From contig JACKAT010000064.1 of NCBI GenBank assembly GCA_020634935.1, forward strand, positions 1-32,789: 32,789 nt of DNA. Reading direction: 5' to 3'. Every line of letters begins with the position of its first letter. Position 1 is the stretch's first letter. This stretch comes from Anaerolineales bacterium. GTDB taxonomy: Bacteria; Chloroflexota; Anaerolineae; 4572-78; J111. Positions 26,716-32,789 of the stretch are shown piece after piece. The notes below the pieces were generated by a model. That model did no database searches and had not been told where the DNA came from. It was given only the letters and a program-made list of their open reading frames with translations. Both the position numbers and the translations under genes were made by a program.

Positions 26716-27315
26716 ATGACTATCAGTATTGTTCTTTTTATCCTCGTTTCTTTATTTAGCCTCATTGGATTAATTCTTTACTCCAATAAAAAAGAAGCAG
26801 AAGTGCAGTTACCTCACAAAAATACCTGGCGACGACTGGCCCTTAAACACAAATTCTTCGACTTTATCCCCAATGACGCCCTGCCGGTGGGCTATATTAT
26901 GGGCATGTATCGAGGCTACCGGCTGGCCTTGAATATGGGCAAGGAAGATTTCCGAGTCGTCACCCGTCTGACCATCTCGGTGAATGACAGACCTACCGGC
27001 GCAGGCGCACCGCCCACTAAAGAAGAAATCGTCGAGCAGTTGAGCGAAGAAATGCCCTACGCGCTGCGCGGCGATATTTTTTATAAAGAACGGGGCATGA
27101 CCATTGTATACGAACAGCCGGGTGAAGAGTACGACGAAAAATATCTGCAATTCTTGTTTGATCTGCTGTGCGATCTGCTGACCGGATACCATCAGTCGCT
27201 CAAACTGGGCAGCGAGATTGTACCGGCCTTAAGAAGAATAGCTACCCCTGAAAATAGGCTGTCGCCGTTCATACAGCAGTGGTTATACGCTATTCATCAC
27301 CAACCCAGCGCCTGA
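26716..27315 (+). CDS. Membrane-anchored protein of unknown function
   Basis: A 199-residue protein with an N-terminal membrane helix at about 3-22 (ISIVLFILVSLFSLIGLILY) and a soluble domain of mixed α/β character. Distinct segments are DALPVGYIMGMYRGYRLAL, a Thr-rich strand (RVVTRLTISVND), and acidic GEEYDEKYLQFLFDLLCDLL. I do not recognise the family. GGGAG is 7 nt before the ATG. It lies directly behind the AP2 gene and its terminator. Confidence 0.78.
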   Translation: MTISIVLFILVSLFSLIGLILYSNKKEAEVQLPHKNTWRRLALKHKFFDFIPNDALPVGYIMGMYRGYRLALNMGKEDFRVVTRLTISVNDRPTGAGAPPTKEEIVEQLSEEMPYALRGDIFYKERGMTIVYEQPGEEYDEKYLQFLFDLLCDLLTGYHQSLKLGSEIVPALRRIATPENRLSPFIQQWLYAIHHQPSA

Positions 27316-27483
27316 CGCCAAGATTGCGCTGTATCAATATCTTTCAAATAAGCCCTCACCGGGGTTAGAGGGTCGGCGACGGCGCATCTTTGCAACAAAT
27401 GATCAAGGCTTACGTAAGTCCAAAGCTCACCGTCCTTTGGTTTGGGAGTAAGTCATAACATCTTATTTGAAAGGTATTGCCTC

Positions 27484-28026
27484 ATGTATAATGCCGAACT
27501 CCTGGGGAACCATTCCGAGTCATACCCAGCTACAGTAGCCGATCTTCTGGCGAAAATCCGCGCTGATCGCTTAGCGCTGGAAGCATTGATCGACCAGCTC
27601 AGCGAAACCCAACTGTTGACGCCGGCAGCCGATACCGGCTGGTCGGTCAAGGACCAGATGGCCCACATTGCCATTTGGGAGAGCGGGATCGATGGCCTGT
27701 TGCAGGGTCGCTCTCGCTTTGGTACGATGGGCTTGGATGAGGCCGATGTGGCGACCCATAACACTGACGGCCTCAACGATATTCTCATCGAGCGCAGCCG
27801 CCAGCAATCGCTGGCTGAGGTGATCACCTTTTTCAACGACTCGCATCGGCAGTTGGTCGCCACGCTCGGCCATTTATCGGATGAAGATCTGCTCAAGCCT
27901 TACGGTCACTACCAACCGGACCAATCGGGCGACTACACCGATCGTCCCGTGATCCATTGGATTGCCGGCAATACCTATGAGCATTACGCCGAGCATTATC
28001 CCCTCATTGAAAAGCAGTTGGCCTAA
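27484..28026 (+). CDS. DinB/DfsB-like four-helix bundle protein
   Basis: A 180-residue protein of the DinB-like superfamily, closest in style to ClbS/DfsB (DUF1706) proteins. Helix 1 is ATVADLLAKIRADRLALEALIDQL; then GWSVKDQMAH61IAIWE is the classic second-helix motif, and the last helix carries IHWIAGNTYEH167YAEH171YP. His61, His167 and His171 could form the metal site of the DinB fold. Relatives act as metal-dependent hydrolases or thiol transferases; ClbS protects against colibactin. The exact role is unknown. ATG 27484 follows AAAGG by 9-10 nt and is preferred to TTG 27442. Confidence 0.83.
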   Translation: MYNAELLGNHSESYPATVADLLAKIRADRLALEALIDQLSETQLLTPAADTGWSVKDQMAHIAIWESGIDGLLQGRSRFGTMGLDEADVATHNTDGLNDILIERSRQQSLAEVITFFNDSHRQLVATLGHLSDEDLLKPYGHYQPDQSGDYTDRPVIHWIAGNTYEHYAEHYPLIEKQLA

Positions 28027-28037
28027 AATAAAAACCA

Positions 28038-28073
28038 GGTGACAGTCACTCGAATTTAGGAGTGACTGTCACC
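28038..28073. repeat. Dispersed palindrome, GTGACAGTCACT family, copy 3
   Basis: Perfect 13-nt arms GGTGACAGTCACT (28038-28050) and its complement (28061-28073) with a 10-nt loop. It starts 11 nt after the DinB-like gene stop, the same position relative to a gene end as the copy after ppdK. Confidence 0.8.
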
Positions 28074-28324
28074 CTAAAGATCCTCCACGCTGCCGGCGCA
28101 AAGTGGCCGGTGAACGAGGGTGCGTTTCAACTTGGGGCGAACCCGACATCTCGAATCGCTGAGGCCGCTGAAACCGCTGATGTTTCAACCGACCATGTCA
28201 TTAACGGTGGACTCATAGGCGACCACCGTCACCCGACGACGGCTCAGCGATTTCATTTTTTCTCAGCGCCTTCAGTGATTCGAGCTTGCCCCCAAAGGTA
28301 AATGCACCCGTGCACGACGGCTTC
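28074..28324. other. Gene-free interval with 9-bp CGCTGA repeats
   Basis: No coding sequence is supported. CGCTGA recurs at 28157, 28166 and 28175 (9-nt period), and ATCGCTGAG there is inverted at about 28242-28250 as CTCAGCGAT, so a long-range hairpin is possible. Confidence 0.4.
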
Positions 28325-28353
28325 TTGACACAATCAAACATACGTTCTAAAAT
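28325..28353 (+). promoter_or_regulatory. Strong σ70-type promoter
   Basis: A perfect -35 TTGACA (28325-28330), 17 nt, and TAAAAT (28348-28353). The start near 28360 is about 40 nt before ATG 28400. It is the closest match to consensus in the window. Confidence 0.75.
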
Positions 28354-28399
28354 TCTTTTAAGCAAACGTTTCACAGTAGAAATGCTTAGGAGAGAAAGA

Positions 28400-28588
28400 A
28401 TGACGGCAAGAAAAAAACCCTTCTTTGAAGGCGGTTCCCACATTGCCATGAAAGTTCCACCCTACCTCTTCGCCGAGACGGTGGACTTTTACAAAGAAGT
28501 GCTGATGCTGCCACTGCCGGAAAATTCCAACGGATTTTGGATTTGCAATCCGGTCAATATTATTCACCGGGTTGGCCGTGATGATTAA
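28400..28588 (+). pseudogene. Truncated VOC/glyoxalase-family gene
   Basis: The 62 residues begin MTARKKPFFEGGSHIAMK and continue VPPYLFAETVDFYKEVLMLP, which is the first β-α-β unit of a glyoxalase/bleomycin-resistance (VOC) protein. After about residue 47 the similarity is lost and the frame ends at 28588; the usual length is about 120-130 residues. So the second half is missing. The promoter (28325) and ribosome site (AGGAGA, 28388) remain good. The frame runs 8 nt into the next gene, so this remnant now works as a translated leader for the DNA glycosylase. A short functional peptide cannot be excluded. Confidence 0.65.
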
Positions 28589-29471
28589 GGTTACTTTTCA
28601 GGAGAAAACGCCGGCGGCCTTCCATTTTAAATCAACGGCCAGATCGCACGGCTGGGTCATGCTGCGCCCGTTTAACTGGAATGAGGACGCCGGTCAATTG
28701 AGCCGCCTCCAGCAACTGCACAGCGGGCAAGTCGTCCGCTTAGGCATGATTGAGCGAGCCGGCGCGGTGCAGATCGAGGTCGAAGCCGCGCAGCCGCTGA
28801 CTCCCGCCGAAGAGACCGAGATTAAACAGGCCGTACGCCGTATGCTCCGCCTCGATGAAGACCTCAGTGAATTTCACGCCTTTTACACCGAACTCGATGG
28901 ATGGCAGTTGAGGCTGGAACCCGGCGGCGGGCGATTGCTCCGCTGCGCCACCTTGTTTGAAGATATAGTTTATACCCTCTGCACCACCAACATCAATTGG
29001 TCAGGCACTATTCGCATGGTTGATCGGCTGGTTACGGCTCTGGGCCGGCCTCTACCGGGCGATAGCGACAGCCTCGCTTTTCCCAGCCCGGCCGACATCG
29101 CGGCTACCACGCCGGAATTTCTGAAGCTAGAGACCGGCCTGGGCTATCGCAGCCCGTATGTGTGGGAATTGGCTGTTGCCGTGGCCGAAGAGCGGCTGGA
29201 TTTAGCCGATTTCGAAGATCCCGACAAGTCAACCAAAGAGGTGCTGGCCGAGCTAAACCACCTGAAAGGGGTCGGTCCTTATGCCGCCGCCACTATCCTG
29301 ATGATCCTGGGTCGCTACGAACATTTGGCCATCGACAGCGAAATGCGCTCGTTTGTATCGAAAAAATATTTTGGCGGCGAGCGGGTTACGCCTGGGCAAA
29401 TTCAGACCATCTACGCGCCGTGGGGTCGCTGGCAATATCTGGCTTATTGGTTCGATATGCCGCCTGAATGA
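28581..29471 (+). CDS. HhH-GPD superfamily DNA glycosylase
   Basis: A 296-residue base-excision repair glycosylase of the AlkA/OGG type. The N-terminal third is a β-rich domain; then LLRCATLFEDIVYTLCTTNINW begins the helical core, and the helix-hairpin-helix is LK229GVGPYAAATIL. The catalytic Asp252 sits in LAIDSEMRSF. The position of the catalytic Lys of OGG1, nine residues before the last HhH Gly, is not Lys here, so a monofunctional AlkA-like enzyme removing alkylated or damaged bases is expected. No Fe-S cysteines are present. ATG 28581 overlaps the truncated VOC frame and probably depends on its translation. Confidence 0.87.
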   Translation: MIKVTFQEKTPAAFHFKSTARSHGWVMLRPFNWNEDAGQLSRLQQLHSGQVVRLGMIERAGAVQIEVEAAQPLTPAEETEIKQAVRRMLRLDEDLSEFHAFYTELDGWQLRLEPGGGRLLRCATLFEDIVYTLCTTNINWSGTIRMVDRLVTALGRPLPGDSDSLAFPSPADIAATTPEFLKLETGLGYRSPYVWELAVAVAEERLDLADFEDPDKSTKEVLAELNHLKGVGPYAAATILMILGRYEHLAIDSEMRSFVSKKYFGGERVTPGQIQTIYAPWGRWQYLAYWFDMPPE

Positions 29472-29645
29472 TATGTAGACCCTCTGACTTGGCATGTACA
29501 CGGCCTGCGCCACGTCCTACGTTCTACGCTCCACGCTAATGTGATCAATACCTCAAGATTTTTCCCCCTTCTTCTCTTTTGTAGGCTACCCTACAGAGGA
29601 CAACCTCGCCGCTTGATAAAATTGTCGTCAGGAACAAAAGTTATC

Positions 29646-29694
29646 GGAGCAACAAAGCTTGCTTTGATCATGACAAAGCAAGCTTTGTTGCTCC
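29646..29694. repeat. Perfect hairpin, GACAAAGC family, copy 4
   Basis: Two 21-nt arms, GGAGCAACAAAGCTTGCTTT plus G at 29646-29666 and its exact complement at 29674-29694, flank a 7-nt loop. It lies directly before the ribosome site of the DUF3179 gene, where it could mask or stabilise the message. It is the most intact member of the family. Confidence 0.85.
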
Positions 29695-29712
29695 AGATTT
29701 TGGAGGCAGCCC

Positions 29713-31149
29713 ATGAAGCGCTATTTAGTCGTAATCGGTCTGATGTTGATGATGCTGGTGGTAGCTGCGGCGCAGTGCAGCGCTGCCGGGTCCAATCAAA
29801 GTGAAGTCGCAACGCCGATTGAATCAGCAACAGCTTCCATTAATAATGAAGAAGCGCTCGAGAACCGTGACGAAGAGCGGGCTGAGGTAGCCTCAAATAC
29901 GGATAGCCCAGCTACGGGGATCGAACCGGAGCCTGTGACCGGCAGCAGCGAATCGCCCGCTGCTGCTGATGCCCTGACCCACGGCGCCGACGCCGCCTGT
30001 GATGATCCCTTTGCCGGCATTGGCTCAGCCAATCTGCGCTTTTACGCCGGCGTCTGGACGGCGGAGCAACTGGCTCGTGTGGTGGGAGAAGATATCATCA
30101 AGCCGGACAGCGGCCTGGCTACGAATTTCTGCCTGCACAACATCGATTACCGGGAGATCTTATCCGGCGGGCCGCCGCCCGATGGTATCCCGCCCATCGA
30201 CAACCCCACCTTCGACCCCCTAGCCGAGGGTGATACCTGGCTAAGCGACAACCACCCGGTCATCGCTCTGGCGGTCGACGGCGAGGCCCGAGCCTATCCG
30301 CTGGGAATCTTGACTCGCCATGAGATCGCCAACGACGAGATCGCCGGGGTACCGGTGGCAGTCACCTTTTGCCCATTATGCAATGCGGGCATCGTCTTCA
30401 ACCGTGAGGTCAACGGCGAGGTGCTGCGATTTGGCGTGTCCGGCAACCTGCGCAATAGCGATTTGGTGATGTGGGATAACCAGACGCTCTCCTGGTGGCA
30501 GCAGTTCACCGGCGAGGCTATCGTCGGCCAGATGACCGGTACGCAGTTGAACATTATCCCGGCTCAGATGGTCGCCTGGCGGGATTTCAAAGCGGCCTAT
30601 CCTGATGGCGTGGTCTTGTCCAACAATGGCCGTAATTATGATGTGAACCCGTATACCAGTTACGACTCGTCGAGCCAGCCCTTCCTATTTAGAGATCGCA
30701 GCGGCCAGCCGGCAGCGCCCGATCCGCGCCTGCCGGCCTTAGAACGCGTGCTGGGCTACGCGGCGGGCGACACCGCCATCGCTTACCCGCTGTCAACCAT
30801 CGCCGCCGCAGGGGTCATCGCCGATACTATCAACGGGCGAGACGTAGTTATCTTTTATGAACCGGGGGCGGCCTCGGCTTTGGACGACGCCAGCATCTCG
30901 GCCTCGCGCGAAGTCGGCGCGGCGGGGATGTTCAGCCCACAGGTCGAGGAGCAGTCGCTGACGTTCGATTACAACGATGGGACCATCACCGACCATGAAA
31001 CCGGCAGCGAGTGGGATATCTTTGGCCGGGCCGTCCGCGGCGCGTTGACCGGCGCTCAACTGGAGCCAATGGTAAGCCACACCCATTTTTGGTTTGCCTG
31101 GGCCGCTTTTAAGCCGGATACGTCAGTTTATAAGGAGCCGGGACATTAG
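29713..31149 (+). CDS. Exported DUF3179-domain protein
   Basis: A 478-residue exported protein. A signal peptide at about 1-25 (MKRYLVVIGLMLMMLVVAAA) is followed by an acidic Ser/Thr/Glu-rich region to about 90 and then the DUF3179 domain. Family marks are AVDGEARAYPLGILTRHEIAND, the CPLC pair C220/C223 in VTFCPLCNAG, WWQQFTGEAIVG, LGYAAGDTAIAYPL and the C-terminal MVSHTHFWFAWAAFKPDT. The function of DUF3179 is not known; the Cys pair hints at redox or metal chemistry outside the membrane. The Cys at the signal end does not fit a lipobox well. GGAGG lies 6 nt before the ATG. A thioredoxin-fold gene follows. Confidence 0.88.
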   Translation: MKRYLVVIGLMLMMLVVAAAQCSAAGSNQSEVATPIESATASINNEEALENRDEERAEVASNTDSPATGIEPEPVTGSSESPAAADALTHGADAACDDPFAGIGSANLRFYAGVWTAEQLARVVGEDIIKPDSGLATNFCLHNIDYREILSGGPPPDGIPPIDNPTFDPLAEGDTWLSDNHPVIALAVDGEARAYPLGILTRHEIANDEIAGVPVAVTFCPLCNAGIVFNREVNGEVLRFGVSGNLRNSDLVMWDNQTLSWWQQFTGEAIVGQMTGTQLNIIPAQMVAWRDFKAAYPDGVVLSNNGRNYDVNPYTSYDSSSQPFLFRDRSGQPAAPDPRLPALERVLGYAAGDTAIAYPLSTIAAAGVIADTINGRDVVIFYEPGAASALDDASISASREVGAAGMFSPQVEEQSLTFDYNDGTITDHETGSEWDIFGRAVRGALTGAQLEPMVSHTHFWFAWAAFKPDTSVYKEPGH

Positions 31150-31215
31150 CATTTGAAATTAGAAAAGTTTCTAAAATGTGCTATATTCGACCAAGAAAAA
31201 GCAGGTATCGATTTC

Positions 31216-31506
31216 ATGAAACCAACCCTCAAAATCTTTGTCGCTGAACACTGCTCAGGCTACAAGGCAGCGTTGGCGATTGTGGACACCATAAAACATC
31301 ATTATCCCCAGGCCTTCACGGTTGAACTGATCCATCTGACGGACGCCCAAGCCGATATTCCGGATCGAGTTTTTGCCACGCCGACCTATATGCTCGATAA
31401 TCAAATCGTCTCGTTGGGCAATCCCCGGCCGGAAGATATTACCCAATGGGTTCAGAAAAGTACGGTGTATCCATCCCACCCGCGCCGGCCACGTGAAGCG
31501 AAGTGA
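31216..31506 (+). CDS. Thioredoxin-fold protein without a CxxC motif
   Basis: A 96-residue protein starting MKPTLKIFVAEHC, a thioredoxin/glutaredoxin-type β1-α1. The active-site position reads C13-SGY, a single Cys, and ATP56TYML carries the cis-Pro; DNQIVSLGNP and the last helix complete the fold. It could bind a partner or form mixed disulfides but not act as a classic dithiol reductase. The frame is also open from TTG 31153; ATG 31216 gives a normal fold start. It overlaps the Crp-type gene by 4 nt, so the two are translationally coupled. Confidence 0.75.
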   Translation: MKPTLKIFVAEHCSGYKAALAIVDTIKHHYPQAFTVELIHLTDAQADIPDRVFATPTYMLDNQIVSLGNPRPEDITQWVQKSTVYPSHPRRPREAK

Positions 31507-32192
31507 ATATGGCTCTATTAGACACTGACAAAAAAATCAACTATCTCAAAATGGTCGATATCTTTCAAGATTTGTCCAGGGAAGAGATGCAAGAGATGGA
31601 CCGGACGACGACCATGAGCACCTGCCGGCGGGGGAAAATCTTTTACCAGCCGGAAGATGCCAGCGAGGTTTTGTTTATCCTCAAAAAGGGTCGGGTTCAA
31701 CTCTACCGGCTGTCGCCTGAGGGCAAGAAATTGGTCATCAGCACCATTGGGCCGGGGTCTATCTTTGGCGAAATGGGGATTGTGGGGCAAGGGATGCACA
31801 ACGCCTTCGCCGAAGCCGTGAACGACTGCCTGCTGTGCGTGATGAGTCGCAGCGATGTCGAGCGGCTGATCCTCAACAAACCGCCGGTGGCCTTACGAAT
31901 AATGAACGTGATGGCCCAACGGCTGAGCCAGGCGGAAGCGCAGTTAGAAGATTTAGCCTTCAAAAGCATTCCGGCCCGGCTGGCGCTGCTGCTGCTCCGG
32001 CTGCGAGACGAGCAGGGCAGCGACCATATTTACGGGTTCACCCACCAAGACCTGGCCGAGGCGATTGGCACCTACCGCGAGACCGCCACCCAAACCCTCA
32101 ACGAATTTAAGGCCAACCACCTCATCGACATCAGCCGCAAGCGCATCGACATTCTTGACCCGGCCGGTCTGGAGCGTATGACCGAAGCCTAA
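31503..32192 (+). CDS. Crp/Fnr-family transcription regulator
   Basis: A 229-residue regulator. A cyclic-nucleotide-binding-type β-barrel at about 18-130 includes GKIFYQPEDASEVLFILKKG and ISTIGPGSIFGEMG, then a dimerisation helix, then a winged helix-turn-helix at about 165-218 with FTHQDLAEAIGTYRETATQTLNEF as the DNA-reading part. No Fnr-type N-terminal Cys cluster is seen, so cAMP/redox/other ligand sensing is open. GTG 31503 overlaps the preceding stop as GTGA; ATG 31509 is an alternative start. Being coupled to the thioredoxin-fold gene, it may be controlled by that protein, which is inference. Confidence 0.9.
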   Translation: MNMALLDTDKKINYLKMVDIFQDLSREEMQEMDRTTTMSTCRRGKIFYQPEDASEVLFILKKGRVQLYRLSPEGKKLVISTIGPGSIFGEMGIVGQGMHNAFAEAVNDCLLCVMSRSDVERLILNKPPVALRIMNVMAQRLSQAEAQLEDLAFKSIPARLALLLLRLRDEQGSDHIYGFTHQDLAEAIGTYRETATQTLNEFKANHLIDISRKRIDILDPAGLERMTEA

Positions 32193-32222
32193 TCCTGGTG
32201 ATAAGGCGAACCGATAGAAGTA

Positions 32223-32231
32223 TGCTATAAT
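32223..32231 (+). promoter_or_regulatory. Extended -10 promoter of the glycosyltransferase gene
   Basis: TGCTATAAT, identical to the element at 222-230, with no clear -35. The start near 32238 would leave a leader of only about 14 nt. Confidence 0.5.
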
Positions 32232-32251
32232 CCGTCCATCTTAATGTAAGG

Positions 32252-32789
32252 ATGGCAACGATTTTCTTTTCGATCATTCTCCCCATTTTTAACCCGTCTC
32301 AAGAGCTGTCCGCAACCCTGACCAGCCTGTCGCAGCAGCCCGGCCAGTTTGAGGTGATTGTCGCCCATCGACAATCGACCGTTAGGGCGATAGCGCCGGA
32401 CGATTACCCGGTGGAGATGGTGCATTGCCCGGATGTTTCGCGAGGGGCGCTGCTCAATGCCGGGGCAGCTAAAGCGACAGGCCATCTCTTCCTATTCTTG
32501 TGGCCCGGCTGTCGCTTACCGGAAAAGGCGCTGCCGGCGATCGCGGCCAATTTTGAGGTGCTGCCGCAAGCCGTCGGCGGGAATTTTCACGTTACCTTTG
32601 AGGCCCGCACACAACTGACCCAGAGTTTGAAACACCTGCTGAAACGGTGGCGATACCACGGCCACTATTTCGGCCACAGCGGTATCTTTGTCCGCCGAGA
32701 GATATTTGAAGCCCTGGGCGGGTTTCGCGACTATGACCTGCTTGAAGATTACGACTTCACCCAACGGCTGGAAAAACAGGGGGCAACGT
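32252..32789 (+). CDS. Family 2 glycosyltransferase (3' truncated)
   Basis: An open frame of 179 codons runs off the right edge. It begins MATIFFSIILPIFNPSQELSA, a GT-A first strand, then SRGALLNAGAAKATGHLFLFL, where the acidic metal-binding region would follow, and later GHSGIFVRREIFEALGGF and LLEDYDFTQRL, the typical acceptor-site 'ED' motif. It resembles the small soluble 'rSAM/selenodomain-associated' transferase type, but the C-terminus is missing. AAGG directly abuts the ATG, so the ribosome site is poor and the true start may differ slightly. Confidence 0.8.
   Translation, partial: MATIFFSIILPIFNPSQELSATLTSLSQQPGQFEVIVAHRQSTVRAIAPDDYPVEMVHCPDVSRGALLNAGAAKATGHLFLFLWPGCRLPEKALPAIAANFEVLPQAVGGNFHVTFEARTQLTQSLKHLLKRWRYHGHYFGHSGIFVRREIFEALGGFRDYDLLEDYDFTQRLEKQGAT

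Noticed and set aside
28213..28449. 78-codon minus-strand frame over the VOC promoter
   Set aside because: No ribosome site or domain, and it is antisense to a near-consensus promoter and the VOC remnant.
29541..29804. 87-codon open frame running into the DUF3179 gene
   Set aside because: It crosses the perfect hairpin repeat and the ribosome site of the real gene.

Overview
The window looks like a contig from a Chloroflexota (Anaerolineae-like) genome. The grounds are the Thr/Pro 'TPTATPT'-type stalks on membrane proteins, a zinc-ribbon Ser/Thr kinase with a β-propeller sensor, a giant Ser/Thr kinase–AAA–GAF–histidine kinase hybrid, MenA, PPDK and DUF3179, together with many dispersed palindromic repeats. 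This assignment comes from gene style, not from a marker gene. No rRNA, tRNA, CRISPR array, transposase or phage gene was found.

Layout. 1-3441: the tail of an unidentified gene, a structured untranslated stretch with an extended -10 promoter and an intrinsic terminator, then ppdK. 3773-6842: a membrane Ser/Thr kinase followed after 4 nt by menA. 6960-9730 (minus strand): an HpcH/HpaI aldolase, a MntA/HepT nucleotidyltransferase–HEPN module, and a membrane-anchored α/β hydrolase. 9737-15997 (minus): a 2086-residue hybrid signalling protein in one operon with the hydrolase. 16596-18216 (minus): a second MntA/HepT module and an unrecognised internally duplicated protein. 19148-22340 (plus): an exported protein with a duplicated domain, preceded by a PhoB/OmpR-style triple direct repeat, then a third nucleotidyltransferase–HEPN module whose HEPN gene is cut by one amber codon. 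22573-28026: a methyltransferase, a minus-strand pair containing DUF350, a stalked surface protein, an AP2-domain protein, an unknown membrane-anchored protein and a DinB/DfsB-like protein. 28325-32192: a truncated VOC gene with intact promoter and ribosome site that now leads into a HhH-GPD DNA glycosylase, a DUF3179 protein, a thioredoxin-fold protein coupled to a Crp/Fnr regulator, and a partial family 2 glycosyltransferase at the right edge.

Most genes are ordinary chromosomal genes, but the intergenic spaces are crowded. Three nucleotidyltransferase–HEPN modules lie within about 14 kb, and at least six kinds of short inverted or tandem repeats occur, two of them in three dispersed copies each. 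Several promoters share the extended -10 form TGNTATAAT. The best candidates for new biology are the HKH (instead of HKD/HRD) catalytic loop of the hybrid kinase, the amber-interrupted HEPN gene, the duplicated QEWGF protein, the duplicated exported protein under a PhoB-like promoter, and the untranslated leader upstream of ppdK.
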